Of a stretch of DNA of 64,000 nucleotides, positions 44,030-52,780 are shown one piece after another (positions within the stretch are counted from its first letter, which is position 1; every line of letters begins with the position of its first letter). The translations under genes were made by a program, and so were the position numbers. The notes beneath the pieces are model-generated. The model did not search any database. It was given only the letters and a program-made list of their open reading frames with translations, and was not told the DNA's origin. The DNA comes from Natronosporangium hydrolyticum (lineage in GTDB: Bacteria > Actinomycetota > Actinomycetes > Mycobacteriales > Micromonosporaceae): assembly GCF_016925615.1 (NCBI RefSeq), contig NZ_CP070499.1, positions 3,162,001 through 3,226,000 of the forward strand, in the 5' to 3' direction.

Positions 44030-44689
44030 TCAGCTGGCCAGGCCCCGGCGGTAGGCGTAGACCACCGCCTGGACCCGGTCGCGCAGGTCGAGCTTGGTCA
44101 GGATCCGCGAGACGTACGTCTTGACGGTCTCCTGGCTGATCACCAGCGTCGCCGCGATCTCGCTGTTGGACCGGCCGTCGGCGATGAGCCGCAGCACCTC
44201 CAGCTCGCGCGGGGTCAGCGGGACGTCCTCGGCCGGATCGTCGGCGGGTCGGATCCGGGCTGCGTAGCGGCCGACCAGCTGACGGGTCACCTCGGGAGCT
44301 AGCAGCGCCGCGCCGGTGGCGACGGTGCGGATGCCGTGCAGCAGCTGCGCCGGCGGGGCATCCTTGAGCAGGAAGCCGCTGGCTCCCGCGCGCAGCGCCT
44401 CGTATACGTACTCGTCGAGGTTGAAGGTCGTCACCACGAGCACCCGGACCGGCTGCGCCACGCCGGCCCCGGCCAGCCGGCGGGTCGCCTCGATCCCGTC
44501 GAGGACCGGCATCCGCACGTCCATCACCACCACGTCCGGACGCAGCCGGCCGGCGAGGTCGACGGCGGCCTGACCGTCGCCGCACTCCCCCACCACCTCG
44601 AGGTCGGGCTGCGCGTCGATGATCGTGGCGAACCCGGTGCGGATCAGCGCCTGGTCGTCGCAGACCAGGACCCGCAGCGGCGCGGTCAC
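44030..44689 (-). CDS. NarL/FixJ-type response regulator
   Basis: The 219-residue regulator has a receiver domain (VLVCDDQALIRTGFATII, phospho-Asp in VVVMDVRMPVLDG, then VVTTFNLDEYV and GFLLKDAPP) and a LuxR-type helix-turn-helix LTPRELEVLRLIADGRSNSEIAATLVISQETVKTYVSRIL. It is joined to the sensor kinase by an ATGA overlap (44686-44689), thus kinase and regulator are a cognate pair. Probable targets include the linked CPBP gene. Confidence 0.92.
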   Translation of the reverse strand: MTAPLRVLVCDDQALIRTGFATIIDAQPDLEVVGECGDGQAAVDLAGRLRPDVVVMDVRMPVLDGIEATRRLAGAGVAQPVRVLVVTTFNLDEYVYEALRAGASGFLLKDAPPAQLLHGIRTVATGAALLAPEVTRQLVGRYAARIRPADDPAEDVPLTPRELEVLRLIADGRSNSEIAATLVISQETVKTYVSRILTKLDLRDRVQAVVYAYRRGLAS

Positions 44690-45870
44690 CCGGCGCTCCG
44701 CGCGGCGGCGGCCGAGCGGCTGCTCGCCGCAGCGGGGATGCGGGCCCGCACGGAGAAACCGCCGTCCGGGTGCCGGTCCGCGCTGAACTCGCCGCCGAGC
44801 AGCTCGACCCGGTCGCGCAGCCCGCGCAGGCCCCGCCCGCTGCCGCCGGATCCGACCGACGGCACGGCCGGGCCGTCGGTGGTGATCTCCACTGTGGTCT
44901 CTTGTTCGCGGTATCGCACCTGGACCAGGGTACGGCTACCGTGGGCGTACTTGACGGCGTTGGTGAGGGCCTCCTGCACCACCCGGTAGGCCACCTCCTC
45001 AGCGCTTCCGCCCACGGCCGCCGGCTCACCCTCCCGGACAAGCTCCACCGGCTGACCGGCGCGCCGGACCTGCTCCACAAGCGACTTCAGATCGCCGGTG
45101 GTAGGGGTTCCGGTCTCGGTGTCATGATCCGGGTTGAGCAGGTCGAGCAGGTGCCGCAGGTCGGCGATGGCCCGCCGGCCGGTGTCGCTGACGGCGGTCA
45201 GCGTCTGGTCGAGCCGGTCGGGTGCGGCGGTCAGGTAGCGGGCCGACTCGGCCTGCACGACCATCGCGGTCACGTGGTGGGTGACGATGTCGTGCAGCTC
45301 CCGGGCGATCCGGGTGCGTTCGGCGACCCGGCTGGCCTCGGCCACGTGCCGGCGACGTTCCGCCTCGGCGGCCCGGGAGAGCCGCAGCCACGCCCCGGCC
45401 CCCCAGCAGATCCCCAGTACGATGTAGAAGGTGCCGAACCCGATCACCCCCTCCGGCGACCCGAGCCAGTGGAGGGTCAGGGCGAGGGCCAGGTACGCCG
45501 CGGTGGCCAGCAGCAGGATCGTGCGCCGCTGGCGTTCCAGGTGGGCCCCGGCGCTCAGCAGCGCAATGCCCAGCGCGACGCCGGCGACGGTGTGGTACGC
45601 CAGCAGCTGGTCGGCGACGAAACCGATCGAGACCAGGCCGAGGCAGGCGAGCGGCCACCGGCGGCGCAGGGCGAGCGGCAGCCCCTGCAGGGCGACCAGC
45701 GCCACCGCCACCGCGTCGAAAGGTCGGGTCGGCAGCTCGCCGAGCTGCGTGCCGTAGCCGTGGAGGGCGGGCACCAGCGACGCGGCGACGATCACCAGCG
45801 CGAGCGGGAGATCCCGGACGACGGTGTCGTACCGTCGCCACCGGCCCTGGATCCGGCGGAGGTCGATCAC
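44686..45870 (-). CDS. sensor histidine kinase (HisKA_3 type)
   Basis: The 394-residue membrane kinase has about five N-terminal helices (about 22-160), the dimerisation/phosphoacceptor helix ERTRIARELHDIVTHHVTAMVVQ with the active His in ELHD, and an ATPase domain with VQEALTNAVKYAHG and GRGLRGLRDRVELLGG. The signal sensed is unknown. It overlaps the response regulator gene and, by ATGA (45867-45870), the CPBP protease gene upstream. Confidence 0.92.
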   Translation of the reverse strand: MIDLRRIQGRWRRYDTVVRDLPLALVIVAASLVPALHGYGTQLGELPTRPFDAVAVALVALQGLPLALRRRWPLACLGLVSIGFVADQLLAYHTVAGVALGIALLSAGAHLERQRRTILLLATAAYLALALTLHWLGSPEGVIGFGTFYIVLGICWGAGAWLRLSRAAEAERRRHVAEASRVAERTRIARELHDIVTHHVTAMVVQAESARYLTAAPDRLDQTLTAVSDTGRRAIADLRHLLDLLNPDHDTETGTPTTGDLKSLVEQVRRAGQPVELVREGEPAAVGGSAEEVAYRVVQEALTNAVKYAHGSRTLVQVRYREQETTVEITTDGPAVPSVGSGGSGRGLRGLRDRVELLGGEFSADRHPDGGFSVRARIPAAASSRSAAAARSAG

Positions 45871-46739
45871 CGAGCGAGCCTAGCGTCCGAGCCGGTCGCG
45901 GGCGCCTCGCTGGCCGCTTCAGCCGAGCCGGTCGGGTTGCCGCGCCGGCGGCGGGGTACCAGATTGCCGCGCCGGTGGGCCAGCCACATGAAGACGACCG
46001 TCAGCAGCGCACCGGCCAGCACCGCGTAGAGGCTCGCCTCGGGCCCGAACTCGCCGCCGCTGAGCAGCATCGGGCCCGAGGTCACGCTCCTAAGCAGCCC
46101 TTCCGCCCCTTCCTGTCCGGAGACCGTGACGCCGAAGATCCCGGCCGCGGCGAAGTTCCAGCCGAAGTGCAGGCCGATCACCAGCCACAGGCTGCGAGTC
46201 GCGGCGTAGGCGGCGGCGAGCATCGCGCCGGCCTGGATCGCGATGGCCAGCGCTCCCCAGAGGTTGGCGTTCGAGTTCGGCAGATGCACCAGGCCGAAGA
46301 TCAGACCGGTCAGCACCAGCGAGTTCCAGGTGCCGATCCACTCCTCGACGATCCGGAACAAGATGCCGCGGAAGATCACCTCCTCAGTGACCGCGGCGGC
46401 AGCCATGAAACCGAAGATCGCCAGCACGCCCGTGGCCGACCCCCAGCCCTCGACCCGGTAGCCGCCGAGATAGGCGATGGTGGCGATGACCGCCGCGAAC
46501 ATCCCGACACCGATCAGCAGCCCCCGGAAGGTGGCCCCGGCGGCCGGCCGCAACGCCACCTCGGTTGGCCGGCGCCGCTCGGTCCACCGGACCATCCCGG
46601 CGTAGACGAGCAGGGCGAGCACCGCCGTGGCGAGGCCGAGGACCAGGGTGAGTACGGCGTTCGGCGCCACCGCTTGCACCGCCAGGCTGCCCGCGAAGGC
46701 GACCACCGCGACGGCGCCGAGCTGCTTCAACAATCGCAT
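45867..46739 (-). CDS. CPBP-family intramembrane metalloprotease
   Basis: The 290-residue protein has about eight helices. The catalytic motifs are EEVIFRG within VTEEVIFRGILFRIVEEW (motif 1), FGLVHL (motif 2) and GLHFGWNFAAAG (motif 3), as in Rce1/CAAX-protease relatives. It is the first gene of a three-gene run with kinase and regulator, so the two-component system may respond to envelope state or to a peptide processed by it. The substrate is unknown. Confidence 0.88.
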   Translation of the reverse strand: MRLLKQLGAVAVVAFAGSLAVQAVAPNAVLTLVLGLATAVLALLVYAGMVRWTERRRPTEVALRPAAGATFRGLLIGVGMFAAVIATIAYLGGYRVEGWGSATGVLAIFGFMAAAAVTEEVIFRGILFRIVEEWIGTWNSLVLTGLIFGLVHLPNSNANLWGALAIAIQAGAMLAAAYAATRSLWLVIGLHFGWNFAAAGIFGVTVSGQEGAEGLLRSVTSGPMLLSGGEFGPEASLYAVLAGALLTVVFMWLAHRRGNLVPRRRRGNPTGSAEAASEAPATGSDARLAR

Positions 46740-47325
46740 GACGACTCCTTGGTGAAATCCCGCGGATCGGGGTGCCGCGGCTGCCCCGAACGCTATGGAT
46801 TCGGCGGCCCGGAATCGTCACCGCACGGTGGACACCTGCGGGTAGCTCGCTCGGGGGACACGACGCGCCGTACCGGAAGGGGACCTTCGTACGGGTGGCT
46901 ACATGCTCACTGTTGTGGGCCACAACAGTGAGCATGTAGCCCTTGAAACACAGGTCCGGTCTCCCGCCGCTGCACCGTTCAGCCCGAGCGGGTGTAGGTC
47001 TGCTCGTAACCGTCCCAAGCAAACATCGCCGGCGGCGGTGCGCGCGTCGCGGTCGTCGGGGCCCTCGTCGGCGGGCCGGTTCTGCGGGGCGCCGTTGATC
47101 AGGAGCGGCTGGCCGCCGATCGGACCAACCTGGTCCGACATCGCGGGCGACATGATCGCGGTCGGTGACGACTCCTTGACAGATACCGACGACCCCCCTA
47201 TGGTCCGGATAGATTGACATGAGACAGAGTGATTTCTGTCAATGACGAGCCGACGCCGGGGATGGGCGCACGGTGGGCATCTGGCCTGCCCGGTCGGCGC
47301 TGCGCGCACAGATGGGAGAAGCCAC
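46740..47325. other. 586-bp gap with a perfect long palindrome
   Basis: The gap separates the divergent CPBP operon and secreted-protein gene. It carries the palindrome at 46897-46941 and no convincing gene: frames on both strands from about 46900 to 47220 are open but show no family pattern. A decayed gene is possible. Confidence 0.5.
46897..46941. repeat. 45-bp perfect palindrome (22-bp arms, 1-nt centre)
   Basis: The left arm 46897-46918 (GGCTACATGCTCACTGTTG, then TGG) is the exact reverse complement of 46920-46941, with only G46919 between. Such a near-loopless structure can form a cruciform or strong hairpin. Its place in a divergent gap argues against a terminator for either neighbour. 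Confidence 0.85.
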
Positions 47326-48015
47326 ATGCGAATCAGGACAGGCAGGCTCACCGGAGTGGTCACCGTCGCGGCTACTGTGGTCGCCACGGTCGGCATCGGG
47401 TATCTCGCGGGCGGCGCCGGAGTCGCCAGCGGCAGCGATCGGGTCGACCCACACGACCTGCACGCGCTGCTGCTGCCGGCGGAGGGGCATCCGGCGGGCG
47501 AGGTGATCGAAGTGACCTTCGAGGATGCCACCGCCGAGGGGATGCTCGCGTTGCCCCCGGACATGCGGGTGATGCCCGACTCCTGCGTCGACTACCTCAA
47601 CCCGGTGCTGGGCGATGATACGGCCGCAGTCAACGGCTGGACCCAGGCCGACCCGACCTACTCAGCCGGCGAGGGGATCTTCGTCGCCTGGGCGGCCGAA
47701 GTACGCGGCGGCGCGCCGGTTCGGGAGATCGTCGCCCACGCCCTGGAGTGCCAGGCTGGCCAGGTGCACCTCTCCAGCCTCGGGGAAGGCACCATCGCCA
47801 ACACCCCGGTCGACGTGCGACCAATGGAAGGGGCCGAGACGGCCGCACTCACCCAGACGATGAGTTTCGAGGCGCAGGACGTGGCGACGTCGACCACCCT
47901 GCACATGGTCGCGATAGGCGAAGTGCTGATCATGGCGATGGCCTCGGACCCAGAGCTGGCGGAGAAGTCCGTCACCCACGGCTACGAGCGGGCCCTGGAG
48001 TTGGGCATCGGGTGA
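47326..48015 (+). CDS. secreted hypothetical protein
   Basis: ATG at 47326 (229 aa) follows GGGAGA. The N-terminus MRIRTGRLTGVVTVAATVVATVGIGYLAGG is a signal peptide or anchor. The rest is acidic with a beta/alpha pattern, one Cys pair (SCVDY, LECQAG) and MSFEAQDVATSTTLHMVAIGEVLIMAMAS near the end. It resembles PknH-like or sensor extracellular domains only in general make-up; no family is claimed. A strong hairpin follows. Confidence 0.65.
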   Translation: MRIRTGRLTGVVTVAATVVATVGIGYLAGGAGVASGSDRVDPHDLHALLLPAEGHPAGEVIEVTFEDATAEGMLALPPDMRVMPDSCVDYLNPVLGDDTAAVNGWTQADPTYSAGEGIFVAWAAEVRGGAPVREIVAHALECQAGQVHLSSLGEGTIANTPVDVRPMEGAETAALTQTMSFEAQDVATSTTLHMVAIGEVLIMAMASDPELAEKSVTHGYERALELGIG

Positions 48016-48033
48016 GCCACCGACACCCCTCGC

Positions 48034-48066
48034 GCGGCGCTGCGGTATCGGCTACCGCAGCGCCGC
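48034..48066 (+). terminator. 14-bp-stem hairpin terminator
   Basis: GCGGCGCTGCGGTA and TACCGCAGCGCCGC enclose a 5-nt loop, 18 nt after the stop codon at 48015. A second small hairpin with CCGTACGG arms lies at 48074-48102. Confidence 0.85.
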
Positions 48067-48204
48067 TCACCATCCCGTACGGTCTGCCAGCCGTACGGTG
48101 ACGGGCAACAGTCCTACCGCAACAATCGACCTCACCGGGGGATGTCGGACGTAATCTGACCCCTGGGTCCGAGGCTTCGGGGACGGCGGAGTCACACTGG
48201 TGGG

Positions 48205-48732
48205 ATGAGGGCGGACGACGACCAGCGGTGTGGTGCCGTGGATGTCCACTATCCAACCGAAGGTGGCGCTCGGGCCGCCCTCGTCGTCGCCGGCGACCTT
48301 CGGTTCCGCCGCATCATCAGCGAGCACACCACACAGCTGCCGGAGGTCGCCGACTATCAACCGGGCCGGTTCTATCTGCGCGAGCTACCCGCAGTCATGG
48401 CGGTCCTGGCCACCACCGTGCCGCTGGACCTGTTGGTCATCGACGGCTACGTCGACCTCGACCCACAGGGTCGTCCAGGGCTGGGGGCGCGGCTCCACGC
48501 CCAGTCTGGGGTACCGATCATCGGGGTAGCCAAGACCGCATACCGCGGGGCCACCCACGCGGTCGCCGTACGACGCGGTCAGACCACCCGCCCGCTGTTC
48601 GTCACCGCGGTCGGGATCGCCGCTGCCGATGCCGCGGCCATCGTCGACGGCATGGCTGGCCCGTACCGGCTCCCGGACTCCCTGCGACGCGTCGACACGC
48701 TCGCACGCGGGCTGAGCGTGACCTCGAGGTAG
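48205..48732 (+). CDS. endonuclease V-like DNA repair nuclease, short form
   Basis: The 175-residue protein matches the endonuclease V core: AVDVHYPTEG (first catalytic Asp), YQPGRFYLRELP (the substrate-binding Tyr and Glu region), DLLVIDGYVDLDPQGRPGLGARLH (catalytic Asp) and PIIGVAKT, ending with PYRLPDSLRRVDTLAR. Full-length enzymes have some 40 more N-terminal residues, so this is a short-form subfamily or slightly truncated. Endonuclease V cleaves near deoxyinosine in DNA. ATG at 48205 is preceded by GGTGGG. Confidence 0.75.
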   Translation: MRADDDQRCGAVDVHYPTEGGARAALVVAGDLRFRRIISEHTTQLPEVADYQPGRFYLRELPAVMAVLATTVPLDLLVIDGYVDLDPQGRPGLGARLHAQSGVPIIGVAKTAYRGATHAVAVRRGQTTRPLFVTAVGIAAADAAAIVDGMAGPYRLPDSLRRVDTLARGLSVTSR

Positions 48733-49265
48733 GCCATCCTGCAGCCGGCCCTCGTGGTCGACCATTTTCGTCCGTGGAGTGCTTCGGTTGATCGGTCCTG
48801 TTTGTCGGGTGGTGTTAGGGGCAGCTGAAGAACGCGACGAGCAGCCCGATCGCGGCGAAGGCGGTGGCGGTGTTTGCAGCCTCGGATGCGCGCATGACCA
48901 CCGCGCCGAGGCCGGCGGGTCGACAACACGACCGTTGACGGGTAAGGCAGCATGACGGAAGGCTCCTGTGCGGGGTATCGAATCTTGTCGACTGCTGTCC
49001 TATCGGGAGCCTCTCCCTGGCCTGCAGCCGCCCCCTCGTACCCTCGTTGCTGCCTGGATCACCCAGGGCAACGAGAATCTGCAGACCCCTGAAAGTGAGG
49101 CGGGAGCGGGCACCGTGTCGGCCTCGTGGGTGGTTAGGCTCGATCAGAATTAACTATGGAACCTTTTCCAACCTGTGTGAGCGGATCTGCTACCGGGCGC
49201 CTGGCAGCTACCCCGACCGGGGCTGATGTTGCCCCCTGTCCGTCGAACCGGGTCGCTCCCACTCA
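48733..49265. other. 533-bp gap at left edge of accessory region
   Basis: No recognisable gene. A 26-codon minus-strand frame at 48815-48895 (ends AAIGLLVAFFSCP) encodes one hydrophobic helix and reads like the tail of a membrane protein; there is no convincing ribosome site. The stretch around 49140-49190 is unusually AT-rich for this DNA. Confidence 0.45.
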
Positions 49266-49647
49266 TCAAGGTTGACCAGTGGCGGCATCTGCCGGCCAGC
49301 GCACCTTGGCCCATCGGGCGGCATCCTCGATCAGAGCGGGTAGCTCCGTCGGGGTGTTGAGGGCAGCAACGTCGGCAAGCGGTACCCAGCGGACGGCACC
49401 GACCTCGTCGAGCTGGGCGGCGAGGTCGCCGGAGACCGCCCGCAGCACGTAGACCAGGTCGATGTGACGATGCGGGCCAACCTTGCTGTCAGTCACGTCC
49501 ATCTCGATGATCGTGTACGGCGGGGCGTGCGTGGTCACCGCCGGGTGAGTGAACAGCGAGTCGCAGATCACCTGTGTCCGCAGGCCGGTCTCCTCCAGCA
49601 CCTCACGCTGGGCGGCCTGGGCAGGGTCTTCGTTGTGGTCGATCCAC
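49266..49647 (-). pseudogene. NUDIX hydrolase missing its N-terminus
   Basis: The reading frame carries EDPAQAAQREVLEETGLR, the second half of the NUDIX box (REVxEExG), and a NUDIX-like C-terminal part (IDLVYVLRAVSGDLAAQ, EVGAVRWVPLADV). The strand and glycine that precede it are absent: about 4 nt upstream the hsdR stop codon occurs, and no start codon with a ribosome site is found. The 5' end was evidently lost when the restriction operon arrived. A GTG at 49601 would give only an inactive 111-residue piece. Confidence 0.75.
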
Positions 49648-49648
49648 G

Positions 49649-52600
49649 CTACGGTTGGCGCTGGTCGACCGCCGCCTCGTAGAAGGCGTCCGCGAGCGCG
49701 ACGATGACGCCGTTGATGGCGGGGCCGTCACTGAAGAAGTAGTCGGCCATGGTGTTGTGGGCTTCCTGGTTGTCGACGACCGCCTCGGTGACCGCCGACT
49801 GGAAGTCCTGCGATTCCATAAACTGCTTCTTCGAGTTGACCTTGGTCTGGTTGACCAGGTTCGGGTTGGTGAGCAGCCGCTGCACCAGCCCTTGCACGAA
49901 CTCTCGGATCTGCGACTCGGCGAACGATTCGGCGCCGAAGAGGTCGTTCATCTTGTCGATGACGACCTGTAGGGCGACGTACTTGGGATCCTTTCGGGTG
50001 CCGGTGCCCGCGGCGCTGATGCCCTTGAGTTCGCCGTCGCCGGCCAGCGCGATGTCGACCGCGGTCGACTTGGTGTGCTTGACCCCGACCAGGACCACGT
50101 CGGAGAGGTCGACCTCGGCGGCCCAGGAGGAGTCTGCGATGACCTTCTCCAGCAGCCGCAGGAAGATCGAAAGCATCTCCAGGTACGGGTCGCCGTAGTC
50201 GACGATCTGGCTCATGAAGTCGTAGAGCCGCACATAGGTCGAGACATCTTTGCGGAAAAGGTCGAGGGTGTTGAGGGTGACCTTGTCGTCGGCGTCGATC
50301 GCGGCCGCGTAGCGGCGGGCGAAGTCGTTCTTGGCCGGGCTGATCGCAGCCGAGAGCGCGTTGTTGCCCTTTCTGGTGACCCACAGTTCGGCGACCTCGC
50401 GTACCTGCTCCGCGGTGTAGATCCCGGCCTGGGCGAGCTTGTTGGCCAGATGGACCACAATGTACGGGTCGGTCTCGGTCTCCATGGTGGCGTTGGTGAA
50501 GTACGGCTCGAACGCAGCCCGGATGTCCTCGGGCTTGTTGACGAAGTCGATGACGAACGTTTTGCGTTTCTGCTCTCCGCCCGCGGTGCGGTGGGTGCGG
50601 TTGAGCCGGGAGAGCGTCTGCACGGCGGTGACCCCGGACAGCTTCTTGTCGACGTACATCGCCGAGAGCAGCGGCTGGTCGAAGCCGGTCTGGAACTTGT
50701 TGGCCACCAGCATGACCTTGTATGTCCCGGCTTTGAAGGCGGCGGCCAGGTCCGTGCCGGCGCCGGGGTTGAGGTTGGCCTCGGTGAACTCGTCGTCCTT
50801 GCTCGGCTGCGGCCCCCAGTCCGAAACCCATTCCTCGTCCTCGGCCATGGTGACCGAGCCGGAGAAGGCGACCAGGGTGCGATAGTTGTACGAGGCGTCC
50901 TCGGCGGCCCGCTTGGCGATGAAGGCGTCGATCGCCTTCTTGTACTTCACCGCGGCCTTGCGCGAGTCGGTCACCACCATCGCCTTCGCCTTGCCTTCCA
51001 GCAGGTGGGCGACGTTGGCGTGAAAATGCTCGACGATGATCTGCACCTTCTGGCTGATGTTGGTCGGGTGCAGCTTTACCCACCGCATCAGCCCTTTCCG
51101 CGCCACGGCCTCCTCGACCACTTTGCTGCCGTCGCCGCTCTCGGCCTCCCCGGCGATCTTCAGCGCGGTGTCGTAGGTCTGGTAGCCCCGGAGCACGTCG
51201 AGGATGTAGCCCTCTTCGATCGCCTGCCGCATCGAGTAGAGGTGGAACTCGACCGGCTTCCCGTCCGGACCCTTGCGGCCGAACAGCTCCAGGGTCTTGT
51301 TTTTCGGTGTCGCCGTGAACGCGAAGTAGGAGATGTTTTCCGATTCGGCCCGCTCGGTCATCTCCGAGGCGAGGATCGCCTCGACATCGACCTCCGCGCC
51401 CTCTTCGATCTCCTTGATCTCGTCGGCGGTCAGCACCGCCTTCAGTTTGGCGGAGACCTGCCCGGACTGCGACGAGTGCGCCTCGTCGGCGATCACCGCG
51501 AACCGCTTCCCTTTCAGGCCCTTGTTGGCCCGGATCTCGTTGAGCGCGAACGGGAAGGTCTGCACCGTCACCGCGATGATCAGCTCTCCGTTCTGCAACG
51601 CGGTCGCCAGCAGCCCGGATTTCGACTTCGCCCCTGCCTTACGGACATCCTCCGGGCTGATCGTGGCCACGATCTTGCCCGACCCGTCGATCTGCCGGAT
51701 CGCCTCCTGGAGTTGCCCGTCGAGCACGTTCCGGTCCACGACCACGAGCACCGAGTCGAAGACCTTCTCGTCGTCGACGTGCAGCCGCGCCAGCCGGTGG
51801 GCGGTCCAGGCGATGGTGTTCGTCTTGCCCGACCCGGCCGAATGCTCGATCAGGTAACGATGCCCCACCCCCTCCTCGCGTACCGCGGCCACGATCTTCG
51901 TCACGGCCTCCCACTGGTGGAACCGTGGGAAGAGCATGCTGGTACGCCGCACCGAGGTCCCGGTCGCGACGTCCCACTCTTCCTTGGTCTCCACGATCAT
52001 CAGCCGGCCGATGATGGTGAGCCAGGCGTCCTTCTCCCAGACCCGCTCCCACAGGTACGCGGTCGCCGACCGCCCGCCCTCCCCCGGCGGGTTCCCCGCG
52101 CCGCTGTCGTGACCCATGTCGAACGGCCGGAACTGGGTCTTGTCGCCCTCCAACTTGGTGGTCATCGCGGCCCGGTCGTTGGCGACCGCAAAATGCACCA
52201 GCGCCCGATGCCCGAACGACAACAGCGGCTCCGGCCGCCCGTTGGTCAGCGGGTTCCGGCCCTTGTACTGGTTGATCGCCTCATCCAGCGACTGGGTGAA
52301 GTCGGTCTTCAGCTCCACGGTGGCCACCGGCAGCCCGTTGATGAAGAAGACCAGGTCGAGGCTGCGCTGGTCGGCGGTGGAGAAGTGCACCTGCCGCATC
52401 ACCCGCACCCGCATCGCCGCATACTGCTCGCTGGTGGTCGCGTTCAGGCTGGTCTCCGGGCGGAACTGCGCCATCTTCAACCGGCCACCGCCGATATACT
52501 GCACCCCAGTACGCAGGATGTTCAACATCCCACCGCCGTGCTCCAACGGCTTATCCAGCGCGGTGGTCAACACGTCGAGGAACTTCGCCTGCGACCCGGC

Positions 52601-52780
52601 CGCCCGTAACGCCTTCGCGTACGCCGGCTGCTGGGTCTCCTCCAACCAGGCGAACAGGTCCGCAGGAAACAGCGCCCGCTCCCGGTCGTAGCCGGTGTCA
52701 TCGGCGGAGTAGAGCCATCCGTGAGCCGCCAGGTGCGCGCAGATCTCGGACTCGAAGACGACCTCGTGGTGATCGGCCAT
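49649..52780 (-). CDS. hsdR: type I restriction enzyme R subunit
   Basis: The 1043-residue motor/nuclease subunit has an N-terminal nuclease domain with the ExK motif VATVELKTDFTQSLDEAI, Walker A SAGSGKT with Lys319, the DEAH-type box IADEAHSSQ, and helicase motifs SYFAFTATP, VLVANKFQTGFDQP and LSRLNRTHR, then a helical C-terminal domain. With HsdM and HsdS it forms the restriction complex that translocates and cuts unmodified DNA. The start touches the hsdS stop (TGATG). It appears intact although hsdM is broken. Confidence 0.93.
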   Translation of the reverse strand: MADHHEVVFESEICAHLAAHGWLYSADDTGYDRERALFPADLFAWLEETQQPAYAKALRAAGSQAKFLDVLTTALDKPLEHGGGMLNILRTGVQYIGGGRLKMAQFRPETSLNATTSEQYAAMRVRVMRQVHFSTADQRSLDLVFFINGLPVATVELKTDFTQSLDEAINQYKGRNPLTNGRPEPLLSFGHRALVHFAVANDRAAMTTKLEGDKTQFRPFDMGHDSGAGNPPGEGGRSATAYLWERVWEKDAWLTIIGRLMIVETKEEWDVATGTSVRRTSMLFPRFHQWEAVTKIVAAVREEGVGHRYLIEHSAGSGKTNTIAWTAHRLARLHVDDEKVFDSVLVVVDRNVLDGQLQEAIRQIDGSGKIVATISPEDVRKAGAKSKSGLLATALQNGELIIAVTVQTFPFALNEIRANKGLKGKRFAVIADEAHSSQSGQVSAKLKAVLTADEIKEIEEGAEVDVEAILASEMTERAESENISYFAFTATPKNKTLELFGRKGPDGKPVEFHLYSMRQAIEEGYILDVLRGYQTYDTALKIAGEAESGDGSKVVEEAVARKGLMRWVKLHPTNISQKVQIIVEHFHANVAHLLEGKAKAMVVTDSRKAAVKYKKAIDAFIAKRAAEDASYNYRTLVAFSGSVTMAEDEEWVSDWGPQPSKDDEFTEANLNPGAGTDLAAAFKAGTYKVMLVANKFQTGFDQPLLSAMYVDKKLSGVTAVQTLSRLNRTHRTAGGEQKRKTFVIDFVNKPEDIRAAFEPYFTNATMETETDPYIVVHLANKLAQAGIYTAEQVREVAELWVTRKGNNALSAAISPAKNDFARRYAAAIDADDKVTLNTLDLFRKDVSTYVRLYDFMSQIVDYGDPYLEMLSIFLRLLEKVIADSSWAAEVDLSDVVLVGVKHTKSTAVDIALAGDGELKGISAAGTGTRKDPKYVALQVVIDKMNDLFGAESFAESQIREFVQGLVQRLLTNPNLVNQTKVNSKKQFMESQDFQSAVTEAVVDNQEAHNTMADYFFSDGPAINGVIVALADAFYEAAVDQRQP

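Noticed and set aside
46899-47220. Minus-strand and plus-strand open frames in the gap
   Set aside because: Both run through the palindrome, lack ribosome sites and show no recognisable family; kept as unassigned.
48815-48895. 26-codon membrane peptide
   Set aside because: There is no ribosome site, and the frame stays open upstream of the ATG, so it looks like the tail of a lost gene; mentioned only in the gap entry.
50075-52609. Long open frame on the plus strand (844 codons)
   Set aside because: It is the mirror of the hsdR gene. The minus-strand protein has nuclease and helicase motifs in order, while the plus translation is rich in Arg/His/Gly with no family pattern.
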